DNA of 64,000 bases. Origin: Manis javanica (lineage: Eukaryota; Chordata; Mammalia; Pholidota; Manidae). The stretch spans positions 47,484,001-47,548,000 of the forward strand of contig NC_133167.1 of NCBI RefSeq assembly GCF_040802235.1, written 5' to 3'. This document shows positions 37,401-49,499 of the stretch, one piece after another. A model generated the notes under the pieces. The model saw nothing but the letters and a program-made list of their open reading frames with translations. It had not been told where the DNA came from and made no database searches. The translations under genes were made by a program, and so were the position numbers. Position 1 is the stretch's first letter, and each line of letters opens with the position of its first letter.

Positions 37401-37909
37401 TGTGCAGGGATCAAGTATAACATGAATCCAACAGAAATAAAAGTACAGGGTGTGGAAGAAGGTGAATGTAAACAAACAGAGGTGTGCCCTTGGAGATGAG
37501 ATTCTTCCAATCCTTAAAGAAAGAACAAATCTAAAATGAGGACTCATACATGAGGCAAAGGCCTAGAAGATTAATAGGATTATGGTTCAAGTTGTACAAA
37601 TGAAGTGATTTTTAAGGGGCAATGTATAGTAAAAGGTCTATAGGTTTCCAAACCACAAAAGTATATTCAGAACCCCTCACCTCTCTATATATCTAGACAC
37701 TATCCCCCTATATACACACATACAACCCACCTACTATTACTTAGATTTTTTTCTGTACCAAAAAAAGACTTAAGTTTAACTCAAGGCATAAACTAAGGCA
37801 GAAAATATTTGAATTTTAAGAGTAAAAACAGAAACTTTAAAAATCTGCCAAGAATTATAATTATTTTTTTTAAACAAAATGGAGGTGAGAGGTGGTAGGG
37901 GTAGATTAC

Positions 37910-37985
37910 CTGCTTTCTGACACTGCACAATCTTTTCCTGGACTGTATCTGCCATTTCTATGAGTAACCGGCTCTCTTGAATCAT
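37910..37985 (-). CDS. internal coding exon of the same split gene
   Basis: On the minus strand the acceptor aatatttattttgtaacag precedes a 76-nt exon that ends in a consensus-like donor (GCAG|gtaatct). It encodes 25 codons from MIQESRLLIEMADTVQ to QCQKA plus one base that is completed by the next exon, so the frame continues exactly. The initial ATG is probably an internal methionine, since the exon is preceded by a normal acceptor and begins in phase 0. Residues are amphipathic and helix-favouring. The intron to the next exon is about 2.1 kb, against about 33 kb for the last intron. The family was not recognised. Confidence 0.75.
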
Positions 37986-37989
37986 CTGT

Positions 37990-39044
37990 TACAAAATAAA
38001 TATTAAAAAGATGGTTGTTAGAAATTCTTATACTAGATCTTTAGAAATATGACATACAGAGACCCATGTGACACTGGCAGTAATGGAGAACCATGGCCTT
38101 AACCACAAGAGATTGGAGAGAGAAGAATAATCTCTGTGCCCACCCTCATCCATTCTAACACTACACCTAATTATATATCATGCCAAATAAATAACTGTTG
38201 AATAAATGCATACACATTCTTTAAGTCCCAGATAACATTCATGAACACCCCTATTCTGCCCCCTCACCCCAAAAGTCACTACAACAAGACAACTGGTATT
38301 GCAACAATACCAATGAGACTCAGAATAGGGAATCACCTAGTGATAAGCTAAAGTACTACTGTACATCAGTGAAGTTGGTAGCTTGGGTTTGGGTGGCCCA
38401 AAGATGGCACAGGTCTAGTCCTCCCTCTAGAAGGGCTCTTGCTCCACTGACAAGAAGGAGAAGTGAGTCGGATTTCAGAGAAACCAATTCAACAAAGCTT
38501 GTAGGCAGTAACACTGAAATGGTTGTCCCTGCCCTCCACATTTGGGTAGAAAGCAAACATAAGAGGTAGTTAGTATATATTGAGTGAAGCAGGAGAAATA
38601 ACTGTTGTGGAAATGAAGAAAAGAAAAGGCTGTATGTGAAGAAGGGGGATGATGATAATCAGTAAAGAAGTTGTGATTAGAAAGATAAGGGGTTGGGGCC
38701 CTTTAAAAGAAGTGATGAAAGAAAGGTAACTAATAGGCAAACCAAAATTTCTTGAGTTTCCAGCTATTCTTCTACCCTCAGTAAATGTTGTCCCACTGCA
38801 TCTGGCTGCTGCACACTTTATCTCAATATTCTGGGCTCAATATGATGAAGGGAGTTCAAGGCAGAATCCACAGTGGACATAAAAGGTCTTAAGTAAGACA
38901 TTTCTCATTACTAAGTGCTGTTGAACAGATTGTGGTCTTGTACGATCACTTCCAAATACAAAGTGGTTTATGACTACAAATTCTCAAATGGGAAAGAACA
39001 TTAAATCAGAAATTTTTAGTGCCTCCATAGGAGTAAAATCATAT
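37990..39044. other. intron, no recognisable feature
   Basis: Between the exon at 37910-37985 and the L2 piece I see nothing I can name. Confidence 0.45.
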
Positions 39045-39165
39045 CATTCATTCATTTAACAAATATCTATTGGGCAGCCACTATATATAAGCACTGTGAT
39101 AAGTAAAATGGATATGATGCATCAATGGGCTCATAGTCTAACAGGGAAGTCTATTCAAATGAATG
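39045..39165 (-). repeat. L2 3'-end
   Basis: 'attcattcatttaacaaatatctattgggc', 'cactatatataagcactgtg' and 'ggctcatagtctaacaggg' are the reversed L2 3' terminus. Confidence 0.85.
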
Positions 39166-39497
39166 AAATATGGTAATTAATTCAACCAAAATTCAATTAC
39201 TTGTATTTTTTTTTTCACCTAAAGCAATAGTTTAAAGTGACTTATGATGGGGTTAGGGGACAAATTGACTATCAAAAGCATAAAACTAAACACCTAAAGA
39301 GGTCTAGACTGAATCAAACTTTTTATTTAACTGAATTAAATTAACTCTACTCCAAAATTGTAATGCTTGTTAATAACAATTTATCAAAAGACTAACAGCC
39401 TCAGTTACTGCAGATTCCATGTGAATGAAACTCAGGCAGAGAGAGAATTCATATGAGGGTGAGCTGATTTAGTTTTTTCTAAGCTTAGCATCCATAC

Positions 39498-39539
39498 CTG
39501 CAATATCAATTGAGTTTTTATAGCACTTCCAAAAGTTAT
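39498..39539 (-). CDS. candidate 42-nt micro-exon upstream of the same gene
   Basis: A 42-nt open segment (14 codons, ITFGSAIKTQLILQ) lies between an AG acceptor (attgcaacatcag) and a good donor (GCAG|gtatgg) on the minus strand. A near-perfect branch-point-like tactaat lies just upstream of the acceptor. It starts and ends in phase 0, so it joins the exon at 37985 without breaking the frame and extends the helical reading. The pyrimidine tract is weak, and a segment this short can be open by chance, so this is a moderate-confidence exon that needs transcript evidence. Confidence 0.45.
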
Positions 39540-39978
39540 CTGATGTTGCAATTAGTAAAGTAGCAGACAAAATGTTTTCATGAAATTCAAACAAGAGAAA
39601 CATTCATAAAGAATGGACATATTCTGTGACTTTACCATGAGCAAAATAGTTAATACACCATACATTATTAGAATCATTTCATTTTAAGACTAAAAAAATC
39701 TTAGCTATCAAGTTCACCCCCTTAATTTTGTTAAAAAAAGGAAATAATTGTAGGATTTAAGATTCTCTCTAAAAAGTAGAACTAGTTAATGACTGTACTG
39801 GAGTTAAAATCCCAGTTTCCTGGTATCCACTTATTTTCATGAAAAAATAGCACCTATTTGGTTTTGTCTGGCCTGGTCATGCTCCATGAGAGAACACATG
39901 GCTTCACACACATGCAATCTTTTGAGCCTGAAATATAGGGTTCCAAAGTTTAAGGGCCCAGTACAGTAGGAAAAACAT

Positions 39979-41372
39979 GTGGGCATGCCCCTAAATGATT
40001 TATTTCAACCAGATTCAAATACATCCTTTTTAGGCCACAAAACAAGTCTTAATAAATTTAGGAATATTGAAATCATACCAAGCATCTTTTCTAACCACAA
40101 GAATATGAAACTGGAAATCAATTATGGGAAACAAAAATTGGAAAAAATACAAACATGTGGAGGTTAAACAGTATGTTACTAAATAACTAACAGGTCAACA
40201 AAGAAATTAAGGAGGAAATCAAAAAGTGTTTGTAGAATAATGAAAATAGAAACACAACAATGCAAAATCTTTAGGATTCAGGAAAAGCAGTTCTAAGAGG
40301 CAAATTTATAGCATTACAGGCCTACATCAATAAACATGAAAAATCTTAAATAAACAATCTAATCCTACACCTAAAGGAACTAGTAAAGGAAGAACAAACT
40401 TAGTTTGCCCAAAAAAAAGGAAGAGCAGAGCAGAAATAGATGAAATGGAAACTAAAAAAACAATAGAAAGGATCAATGAAACTGAGCTTGTTCTTTGAAA
40501 AGACAAACAAAATTGACAAACCTTTAGCTAGACTCATCAAGAAAAAAGAAAAGAGGAGTCAAATAAATAAAATCAAAAGGAAAAAGGAGAAGTTACAACT
40601 GATACCACAGAAATACAAATAATTATATTTTGAATTTACAGATTCAATGCAATCAAAATACCAATGGCATTTTTCACTGAACTGTAGTAAATAATCCTAA
40701 AACTTATATGAAATCACAGGAAACCCCAACTAGCCCAAGTAATCTTGAGAGAGAAAGAAGAACAAAGCTTGGGGTACCCACTCCCTGATTTCAAACTACA
40801 CTATAAAGTTACAGTAATCAAACAGTATGATACTAGCATAAGAACAGATACATAGACCAGTAGAAGAGAATAGAGAGCCCAGAATAAACCCCTTATATGG
40901 TCAATTAATACATGACAAAGGAGGCAAGAATATACAATGGGAAAAAGACAGTCTCTTCAATAAATGGTATGGTGAAAACTGGACAGCTATATGTAAAAGA
41001 ATGAAACTGGATCACTCCCTCATACCATACATAAAAAATAAACTCTAAATGAATTAAAGACCTACATTTAAGACCAGAAACCATAAAATTCTTAGAAGAA
41101 AAGATAGGCAGTGAATTCTTAAATGTCAACTTTAGAAATTTTTTTCTGAATATGTCTCCCTAGACAAGGAAAATAAAAGCAAAAATAAACAAATAAGACT
41201 AAATCAAAACCAAAAAGGCTTCTGCATAGCAAGGAAACCATCAACAAAACAAAAAGGCAACATACTGTATGGGAGAATATATTTGCAAACAAAATATCTG
41301 ATAAAAGGCTAATATACAAAATCTATAAAGAACTCATACAACTCTACACCAAAAAAACCCCAAATAACCTGG
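39979..41372 (+). mobile_element. old L1, 5' portion, with internal deletion
   Basis: Sense L1 ORF2 remnant. 39979-40167 translates to the end of the endonuclease domain (GHKTSLNKFRNIEIIPS, then SNHKNMKLEI, with N in place of the usual D in SDH). Next comes the EN-RT linker up to about 40620. The sequence then jumps to the post-RT region ('cagattcaatgcaatcaaaatacc'), so the RT domain with its FADD motif is missing. The post-RT part has several stops. It continues past the nested young L1 at 41984. Confidence 0.88.
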
Positions 41373-41983
41373 TTTAAAAAAATAGGCCCTATGTGTATCA
41401 CAGCACTATTTACAATAGCCAAGAAATGGAAGCAATCTAAGTGTCCATCAGTAGATGAATGGATAAAGAAGATGTGGTACATATACACAATGGAATATTA
41501 TTCAGCCATAAGAAGAAAACAAATCCTACCATTTGCAACAACATGTATGGAGCTAGAGGGTATTATGCTCAGTGAAATAAGCCAAGCGGAGAAAGACAAA
41601 TATCAAATGATTTCACTCATCTGTGGAGTATAAGAACAAAAGAAAAACTGAAGGAACAAAACAGCAGCAGAACCACAGAACCCCAGAATGGACTAACAGA
41701 ATGGACCAAAGGGAAAGAGACTGGGGAGTATGGGAGGGTAGGGAGGGATAAAGGTGGGAAAGAAGAAAGGGGGTATTATGATTAGCATGTATAATGTTGG
41801 GGGTGGGGGAAAGGGGAGGGCTTTGCAACACAGAGAAGACAAGTAGTGATTCTACAGCGTCTTGCTATGCTGATGGACAGTGACTGTAATGGGGTTTGTG
41901 GGGGGACTTGGGGTAGAGGAGAGCCTAGTAAACATAATGTTCTTCAAAAAAATAAAAATAAATAAATTTAAAAAAAAATAGGC
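41373..41983 (+). mobile_element. younger L1 3' end nested in the old L1, with TSD
   Basis: About 580 bp of ORF2 C-terminus and 3' UTR. The translation holds KCPSVDEWIKKMWYIYTMEY and closes with SLICGV and a stop near 41630. The A-rich tail ends at about 41970. Flanking copies tttaaaaaaataggc (41373-41387) and ttta plus a slightly longer A-run plus taggc (41967-41983) form the TSD. The old L1 reading resumes immediately after it, which proves nesting. The 3' end stops at 'cataatgttcttc', lacking the last 25 or so bases seen in sister copies. Confidence 0.93.
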
Positions 41984-42840
41984 AGAGGAGCTGAATAGAT
42001 AATTTTCCTAAAGAAGAAATACAGATGGCCAACGGACACATGAAAAGATGCTCAACTTCAGTAATCATCAGGGAAATGTAAACCAAAACTACAATGACAT
42101 ATCACCTCACACCAGTCAGAATGGCTAGTGCCATCAAGGAAAATAAATAATGGATGTTGGAGAGGATGTGGAAAAAAGGAACCTTCATACACAGCTAGTG
42201 GACTTGCAAATTGGTGTAGCCACTGTGGAAACCAGTATGAAAATTTCTCAAAAAAACTGAAAATAGGAATTCCATATGACCAAGCATTTCTACTTTTGGG
42301 AATCTGCCCAAAGAAAACAAAATCATTAATTCAAAAAGATATATGCACTCCTATGTTTATTGCAGCATTACTTACAATAGCCAAGATATAGGAACAGCAT
42401 AAATGTCCATCAATAGATGAATGGATAAAGAAGATGTGGTATGTATATACAACAGAATATTACTCAGCCACAAGGAACAATGAAATCTTGCCAGTTGAGA
42501 CAACATGACTTGACCTATAAAGTTTTATGCTAAGTGAAGTAACTCAGAGAAAAACTAATATCATATTTCACTTATATGTGGAATCTAAAAAACAAAACAA
42601 ATGAACAAATGAACAAAACTGAAGTAGACTCATAAACCCAGAGAACAAAGAGTTGGTTACCATATGTGGTAGGGGGAAGTAGGAGAGGCGTAATAGGTGA
42701 AAGGGGAAAAAATAGGTGAGAATGTTTGGTATCTTGTTCAGGGCAATGGCTCCATGAGTGCATACATAAGTCAAAATTCATCAACCTCTACATTAAGATG
42801 TGTGCATTTTATTATATGCACCTCAATTTAAAAAATTTTT
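41984..42840 (+). mobile_element. old L1, 3' portion after the nested insertion
   Basis: Continues the ORF2 tail ('gaggagctgaatagataattttcc', 'cacatgaaaagatgctcaac') through a CPSVDEW-equivalent region to a 3' UTR ending 'atatgcacctcaatttaaaaaa'. The 3' UTR is unlike the young group, so this is an older subfamily. Confidence 0.88.
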
Positions 42841-43460
42841 TTCATCCTTAGGAAAAACTAAAGAAAGGAATAGGATTTCTTTTTTGATAATATCTTGACT
42901 GACATCCTATATTCATTTCTCTCATTTTTGCCATTCTCTGATTTTTAAAAAATCTTAATCTATTGATTTGTGGCCAGCTTTCTTTGTAGTGTTTACTAAA
43001 TATCTCCTCAGTGTTGAGTATGAAAGAAATATATCCAAAACACAACAGCTCTTTGTAACAACCTGAGAAAGAAGCATCCTCTGGGCCAAGACTAACTCTT
43101 GTTGTTTGTTTGGTTGGTTAGTTTTATTTTTTTCTTGGTCTCATTAATATACAATTACACGAGCAACATTATGGTTACTAGGCTCCCCCCTTCACCAAGT
43201 CCCCACCACATACACCATTACAGCCACTGCCCATCAGCATAGTAAGATGCTATAGAATCACTACCTGCCTTCTCTGTGTTGTACTGCCCTCCCTGTGCCC
43301 CCCCATATTATGTCTGCTAATAGTAATGCCCCTTTTTCCCCCCTTATCTCTCCCTTCCCACCAATCCTCCCCAGTTCCTTTCCCTTTGGTAACTGTTAGT
43401 CCATTCTAGGGTTCTGTGAGTCTGCTGCTGTTTTGTTCCTTCTGTTTTTTTGCTTTGTTC

Positions 43461-45252
43461 TTATATTCTGCAGATGAGAGAAATCATTATTTGATACTTG
43501 TCTTTTTCCACCTGGCTTACTTCACTGAGCATAATACCCTCTAGCTCCATCCATGCTGTTGCAAATGGTAGGATTTGTTTTCTTCTTATGGCTGAATAAT
43601 ATACCATTGTGTATATATACCACATTTCTTTATCCATTCATCTACTGATGGACACTTAGATTGCTTCCATTTCTTGGTGATTGTAAATAGTGCTGCGATA
43701 AACATAAGGGTGCATATGTCTTTTTCAAACTGGGCTCCTGCATTCTTAGGGTAAATTCCTAAGAGTGGAATTCCTGGGTCAAATGGTATTTCTATTTTTA
43801 GTTTCTTAAGGAACCTCCATACTGCTTTCCACAATGGTTGGACTAATTTACATTCCCACCAGCAGTGTAGAAGAGTTCCCCTTTCTCCACAACCTCACCA
43901 ACATTTGTTGTTGTTTGTCTTTTGGATGGTGGCCATCCTAACTGGTGTGAGGTGATATTTCACTGTGGTTTTAATTTGCATTTCCCTGATGATTAGCGAT
44001 GTGGAGCATCTTTTCATGTGCCTGCTGGCCATCTAAATTTCTTCTTTGGAGAAGTGTCTGTTTAGATCCTCTGCCCATTTTTTAATTGGATTATTTGCTT
44101 TTTGTTTGTTGAGGTGCATGAGCTCTTTATATATTTTGGATGTCAATCCTTTAATGGATATGTCATTTATGAATATATTCTCCCATACTGCAGGATGTCT
44201 TTTTGCTCTATTGATGGTGTCCTTTGCTGTCCTTTTCAGCTTGATTATAGTCCCACTTGTTCATATTTGCTTTTGTTTCCTTTGCCAGGAGAGATTTGTT
44301 CATGAAGAAGTTACTCATGTTTATGTCCAAGAGATTATTGCCTATATTTTTTTCTAAGAGTTTTATGGTTTCATGACTTACATTCGGGTCTTTGATTCAT
44401 TTGGAATTTACTTTTGTGTATGGGGTTAGACAGTGATCCAGTTTCATTCTCTTACATATAGCTGTCCAGTTTTGCCACCACCATCTGTTGAAGAGACTGT
44501 CATTTCTCCATTGTATATCCATAACTCCTTTATCATATATTAGTTGACATGTATGTTTGGGTTAATATCTGCACTGTCTAGTCTGTTCCATTGGTCTGTG
44601 GGTCTGTTTTTGTGCCAGTACCAAATTTTCTTGATTACTGTGGCTTTGTAGTAGAGCTTGGAGTTGGGAAGCAAGACTCCCCCTGCTTTATTCTTCCTTC
44701 TCAGGATTGCTTTGGCTATTTGGGGTCTTTTGTGTTTCCATATGAATTTTAGAACTATTTGTTCCAGTTCATTGAAGAATGCTGTTGGTATTTTGATAGG
44801 GATTGCATTGAATCTGTAGATTGCTTTAGGCAGGATGGCCATTTTGATGATATTAATTCTTCCCAGCCAAGCGCATGGGATGAGTTTCCATTTGTTAGTG
44901 TCGTCTTTAATTTCTCTTAAGAGTGTCTTGTAGTTTTCAGGGTATAGGTCTTTCACTTCCTTGGTTAGGTTTATTCCTGTGTATTTTATTCTTTTTGAAG
45001 AAATTGTGAATGGAGTTGTTTTCCTGATTTCTCTTTCTGCTAGTTCATCATTAGTATATAGGAAAGCCACAGATTTCTGTGTATTAATTTTGTATCCTGC
45101 TAGTTCATCATTTCTGCTAGTTCATCATTAGTATATAGGAAAGCCACAGATTTCTGTGTATTAATTTTGTATCCTGCAACTTTGCTGAATTCAGATATTA
45201 GTTCTAGTAGTTTTGGAGTGGAGTCTTTAGGGTTTTTTATGTGCAATACCAT
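43461..45252 (-). pseudogene. L1 ORF2 C-terminal remnant
   Basis: The longest open piece, 44540-45070 (176 codons), runs from [14 protein letters not shown] through [18 protein letters not shown] and [19 protein letters not shown] to the [15 protein letters not shown] block, the region following the L1 reverse-transcriptase core. A second open piece, 43586-43834, holds CPSVDEWIKKC. The two lie in different frames, and the RT and endonuclease cores are absent, so it is non-functional. Confidence 0.85.
45034..45177 (-). repeat. 77-bp tandem duplication inside the L1
   Basis: The block starting tttctgctagttcatcatta at 45034 recurs at 45111 and stays essentially identical for about 67 bp, to 'tgtatcctgc'. 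The sister L1 at 53.9 kb has this segment once. The microhomology tagttcatca occurs at the junction. Confidence 0.9.
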
Positions 45253-45269
45253 GGCCAAGACTACCTCTT

Positions 45270-46550
45270 TTACCTAGACTTTAAATCCCACCTCTCAGGA
45301 ACTCACTCCTAATGATGCCTTCTTTTTTATTCACAATCTCTACCTCTCCCCTGTCTTTTTCCCTTTCCATTCATCCCCTACCTTAAAATAAGCATGCAAA
45401 AACAATAACAAAATATTTTATTGGCTTTTGAGTAGTTGTCTTCATCAATCCTTCCTTAAAAAATAAGTCCATGTTTATTGCTTTGAATTTTGCAGGACTC
45501 CACTGAGACCTTCAAAGTCTAACCTTGGTCTCACCATCAGCTACTCCCTGGCCACTCCTCCATCCCCCTTCTCTGCAGCTAGGCAGTTGATACCACAGAT
45601 CATCCCTTCTTCCCGACTTCGAAGACACTGATTCTTTTCCTGCTTTGCTCTTTCTCTGCCTTCCGTACTGCTTCCTCCTTTTTTATATGCATGCATACAA
45701 GAATTCTCCAGGTCATCTGACCTCAGCTCTCCATTCTTTCCCTTTACTATGAGCTCTCTGCTTGGTAATGTCATCAATTCCTACAATTATGAAATATCGC
45801 ACCCATGCAGATTATTTCAAAGCCAATGTCTCCATCCCTGACCTTTTTCATAAATTCCAGATTCACACTTCCAAAAGTCTACAGCAATGTTTTTCAAAGT
45901 AGGAAGGTATATGCACTCTGGGCCAGGGGGCACAAGATAATCCAGTGAGGTGTGAGAAGAAACAAGGAAGACTTTTACTTACATTTATTTTCTCTGTAAA
46001 ATGAGAAAAGAAATTAAGTTTTACAAATTGGTCTTGGCCCTCTTGCCAAAATAGGATAGTGTGTTCCAATAGAGTAAGTAAGGTAAGAAAAGAAAGGAAT
46101 TTCACATTGGTGAAGGCCTGACAGCAGCATGCTTATTTATTAGTTCCTTCCAGAATATTTTAACTTACATATGCCTATAAAATAGTAAAGTAAGTATCAC
46201 TTATATTATCTAAAAAAAACTAAACCTTCCCAATATGGATTCCTGACAAGAAAAGGAAGATCACACAAGCATGAGCAAATCAAACAACATGAAGTGGCAG
46301 AACAGCCTCTCATCCCATTCCCACCATGATTTCTTCCTCAGCAACACTGAGAAGTAAAAACAATGTCATCTGATCAGATATGACATATTCAATCACATTG
46401 GGAGAACAAAAAGATTATTATTATTCATAAGTAAAACTATATTCAAAATCCAATGCTAATTTTTTTCTTCATATGCTTTATATAGTATACATCAGTATGT
46501 TACTAAGTTTATATAGTTTATAAATGAATGAATTCTCAAAATATTTTTAT
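45270..46550. other. unclassified; possible decayed L2
   Basis: 45270-45880 is pyrimidine-rich on the plus strand with L2-like composition, but I could not anchor it to diagnostic blocks. 45880-46550 is unassigned. Several GT donors in minus orientation here lack a partnering open exon. Confidence 0.3.
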
Positions 46551-47060
46551 AGTTGCCTCTCCCTTCATCCCAGATCCACTGTCTGCCATGCTCTGTGCTG
46601 AGGAGGTTGGTCTCTATGGGCAACAGTAACCAGGTCCCCTTGCCTCTGACCTGTATTGGGATCACTCAGTGGGTACCACCAACAAGGGATCAAGGGAAGG
46701 AGGCAGGAAGCAAGAGATTTAGGGTAGTGACTCCCTTGACCGCTGCCTCCCTGTTGGAATGTAGTTCAGGAGCGTCCTCCCTGCAAGGCCACAGCTCCTT
46801 CCAAATGGCCCCTCTCTGACATATTGGATATTACTGAGTGCCAGGAACTGCTCCTTCCCCTTGCCCTGTTAGGCCTGGGGGTGATGGCAGCTCTCCACAT
46901 TGCTAATCCTACAGTGCTCACCATACACTGTTGCTTCTCTAGCCTTAGCCCATACTTTTATAAGCAATCCTCCCGTTTGCTCCTTGAATCACCCTTTTTG
47001 AGTGTGCTGTCTGTGGAGAGCCTGAGGCAGGGCTCAATCAAAAAAAGTGGAGATGCTTAG
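46551..47060 (+). repeat. probable ancient interspersed repeat, family uncertain
   Basis: GC-richer block with 'gttaggcctgggggtgatggc' and 'cttttataagcaatcctccc', phrases I associate with an old mammalian repeat but cannot name with confidence. Plus-strand frames here (46553-46819, 46824-47060) show no domain. Confidence 0.35.
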
Positions 47061-47099
47061 CCTACCAGATACCTGTACCTATAATTTCTAGCATTCTCT

Positions 47100-47970
47100 G
47101 TCTCATCCAGACATCCAGGCTCAAATCTCAGACCACTGCATCCTGAAGGCGAGTCCCCACAGTCTGTTAGTCACTAAGTCTTCCCTGTCCTACCACTTTT
47201 ATCCTGTTGTTTTCTTCTTTACCACAACACTTCTGGTTTAAACATTCATTCCCACTCCCTAGACCATCTTTCAAATTCTACTTATCCTTCCAGATTTTGC
47301 TCAAGTGCCTACTCACACCAAAAAAAAATGAAATATCTCCTGTTTTCTCCAATTTCTCACAAAAGTCCCTATAGAATACTCAGAGGTGGCTTTGAATCCT
47401 TGCTCACTACTAGCTCAATCTGGTTCTTCCTACCTAACTCCTTCCAAATGCCATTTCCAGAATCACCTTCCAAAACCATAGCACTGAATTCCTGGCTTTG
47501 TCATTTTTCTCCCTCACCTGAATGAGGCAACATTTTTCAAAGCTAGAGTTTGAGTCTTTGTATTTGCTTCAGCAGCCTTTCCCAATATGGTTTCCAAATT
47601 CTCCCAGATCCCAGTTTGCCTGTGTGACTTACATTCTCCAAACATACGTTCCTCCTCCTACATATTTCTTTCTACTAGGGAAATCTTCTTAAGCCATCTG
47701 CCCTAGTCAAAATCTTACCAGGCCTCAAAGCTCATTTCAATACCCCCTCTTCTATTGGTGCCCTGATCTCCCCTTCCCTCACTTACTACTCCAAATTCTA
47801 AGGACATTTTATTTTCTTGTTCTGTTTACAACACTTCTTATTTTCTACCTTAAATTGGAGTTAATTGCTTACTTATATCATACCCTACCCTTAACTTCCC
47901 CAGGAAACTGTAATTTCAGTAGAACAGGGAGCAAATGCTATTCACCTTGATATCCTGATTCATCTATCCA
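47100..47970 (+). repeat. probable degraded L2
   Basis: Pyrimidine-rich sequence with blocks resembling sense L2, such as 'gctcaagtgcctactc', 'gccctgatctccccttccctc' and 'cctgtttacaacac'-like phrasing near 47820. The diagnostic 3' terminus is not clear. Confidence 0.4.
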
Positions 47971-49440
47971 TTTACATAGTTACCCTTTTCCTATTTTACA
48001 TTGTGGTACTTACTTCTTCTACATATTGATCACCCACACATGTATGCACAATAAAATACTTTTTATTATTGATCACTTCTAAAAGCTACAATTGTCTTTT
48101 TTTTTAACTCTAATGTCTCTTTTTGTCTCTAGTCTTCATTTCTGAGTTTCTCCATTTTTCTGTACTGTTATGTGTTCTTAACTCCCTTTCAAACTGAGTG
48201 CTGAATAATGAACATAAAGCATTTAACAGGATTACACATATAAAAAATGTGGTACTCAAATATCAGAAAGTAAAATTTAAAACTTCATTACTTATTTGAG
48301 GTAAAATAAATTCCAGACCAAAACATACTACAAACTCTTTAATTCAAGTTCTCTTCAAAATCCCTCAAGGGAATACCTGTTAACCCCACAGTATAAGAAG
48401 TTTGTTTTTCCCATTGTCAAACAGATCACTCCATAAAGATAGTCAAGTGATTTATTCTTCAACACATAAGAGCATCCCTTTGAGATTCCTTCAAGGATAA
48501 CCTGAAATCCTTTAGTAAAAAAAAGTCTCTACTTTTACTCTAAAATACCTCATCCTTAATATTCTCAGAACTTAAAATCATTGCTCACATGAACTTTCCT
48601 CGTAAGAGCATTTGATCTTCTCTACAACAATTACCATTGTATTTAAAGAATAGTTTTATTCTACTTTCCATAGTCAACTTTCAATTATTAGTAGTTATAA
48701 AGAAAATATAAGATAAATGAATGTACCAGTAATTCCAAACCACATTTAAATCAACAATTGCAACCTTTTCCCCATCTAAGTAACTTTTCTAAATTGTCAG
48801 AAAGGAAAAATTTTGATTAGAATTTCATCTTATTAGGTCTCTACAGAATCTGACAGCAATAAAATATAAAGTGCAAAAGCCAAGGAGAGAAAGTGAGAAG
48901 CATGTCCTCAGATAATCCTCCAGCAGGATAGTTAGTACAATTAACCAGCCAAGGGTAGTTGATCAATCAATAGAATCTAGCAATGGCCTGACTAACATAT
49001 CTGATGTCTGAGTCTGAGTTCCCAGTTGCCTTTGCCTGTTATAGTAGCACAAAAAGCTTTTCTCTGGTTCTGTCATGTGAGTATCTTCTAATAGATCTTA
49101 TTTCCTTGCCACAGCTTTGAATCTAAAATAATAGAAGACTTATCCAGATTAAGGCTGGCATTACTTTAAGCATTAGATGTGTCCTGAACAGGGGTGTCTA
49201 AAGTTGTCAGTTAAGATAAAGATCGTTTATTAAAAGTGAAAACTTTACTGAAGGGGACAGTAATGCTTTTATTCATAGACAGATTAAATTGTCCAACCTG
49301 TGTGAAAAAAACTGTCCATTCAGTCTTATCAAAAGGGAATTTAATTGTGATCATTGCAGAATCAAGTAAATATTTAATGGTGCTGGAAAGATGGGTTTTC
49401 ATATCATGACTCAGAACTTTCCATAGGTTCCAATTTTCTC
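47971..49440. other. no recognisable feature
   Basis: AT-rich, unassigned. Confidence 0.4.
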
Positions 49441-49445
49441 TTGAA

Positions 49446-49468
49446 GTATATATATATATATATATATA
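49446..49468. repeat. (TA)n microsatellite
   Basis: About 23 nt of uninterrupted TA. Confidence 0.9.
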
Positions 49469-49499
49469 AGTTCCTAGAACCACATAACTTTATAATTCA

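Larger units (their letters stand above)
43084..45269 (-). mobile_element. 5'-truncated young L1 with 17-bp TSD
   Basis: Minus-strand L1 of about 2.15 kb (43101-45252). The 3' UTR begins 'tctcattaatatacaattac'. ggccaagactaactctt (43084-43100) and ggccaagactacctctt (45253-45269) form the TSD with one mismatch. It is truncated within ORF2 just after the RT core. It carries an internal 77-bp duplication at 45034-45177. Confidence 0.95.
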
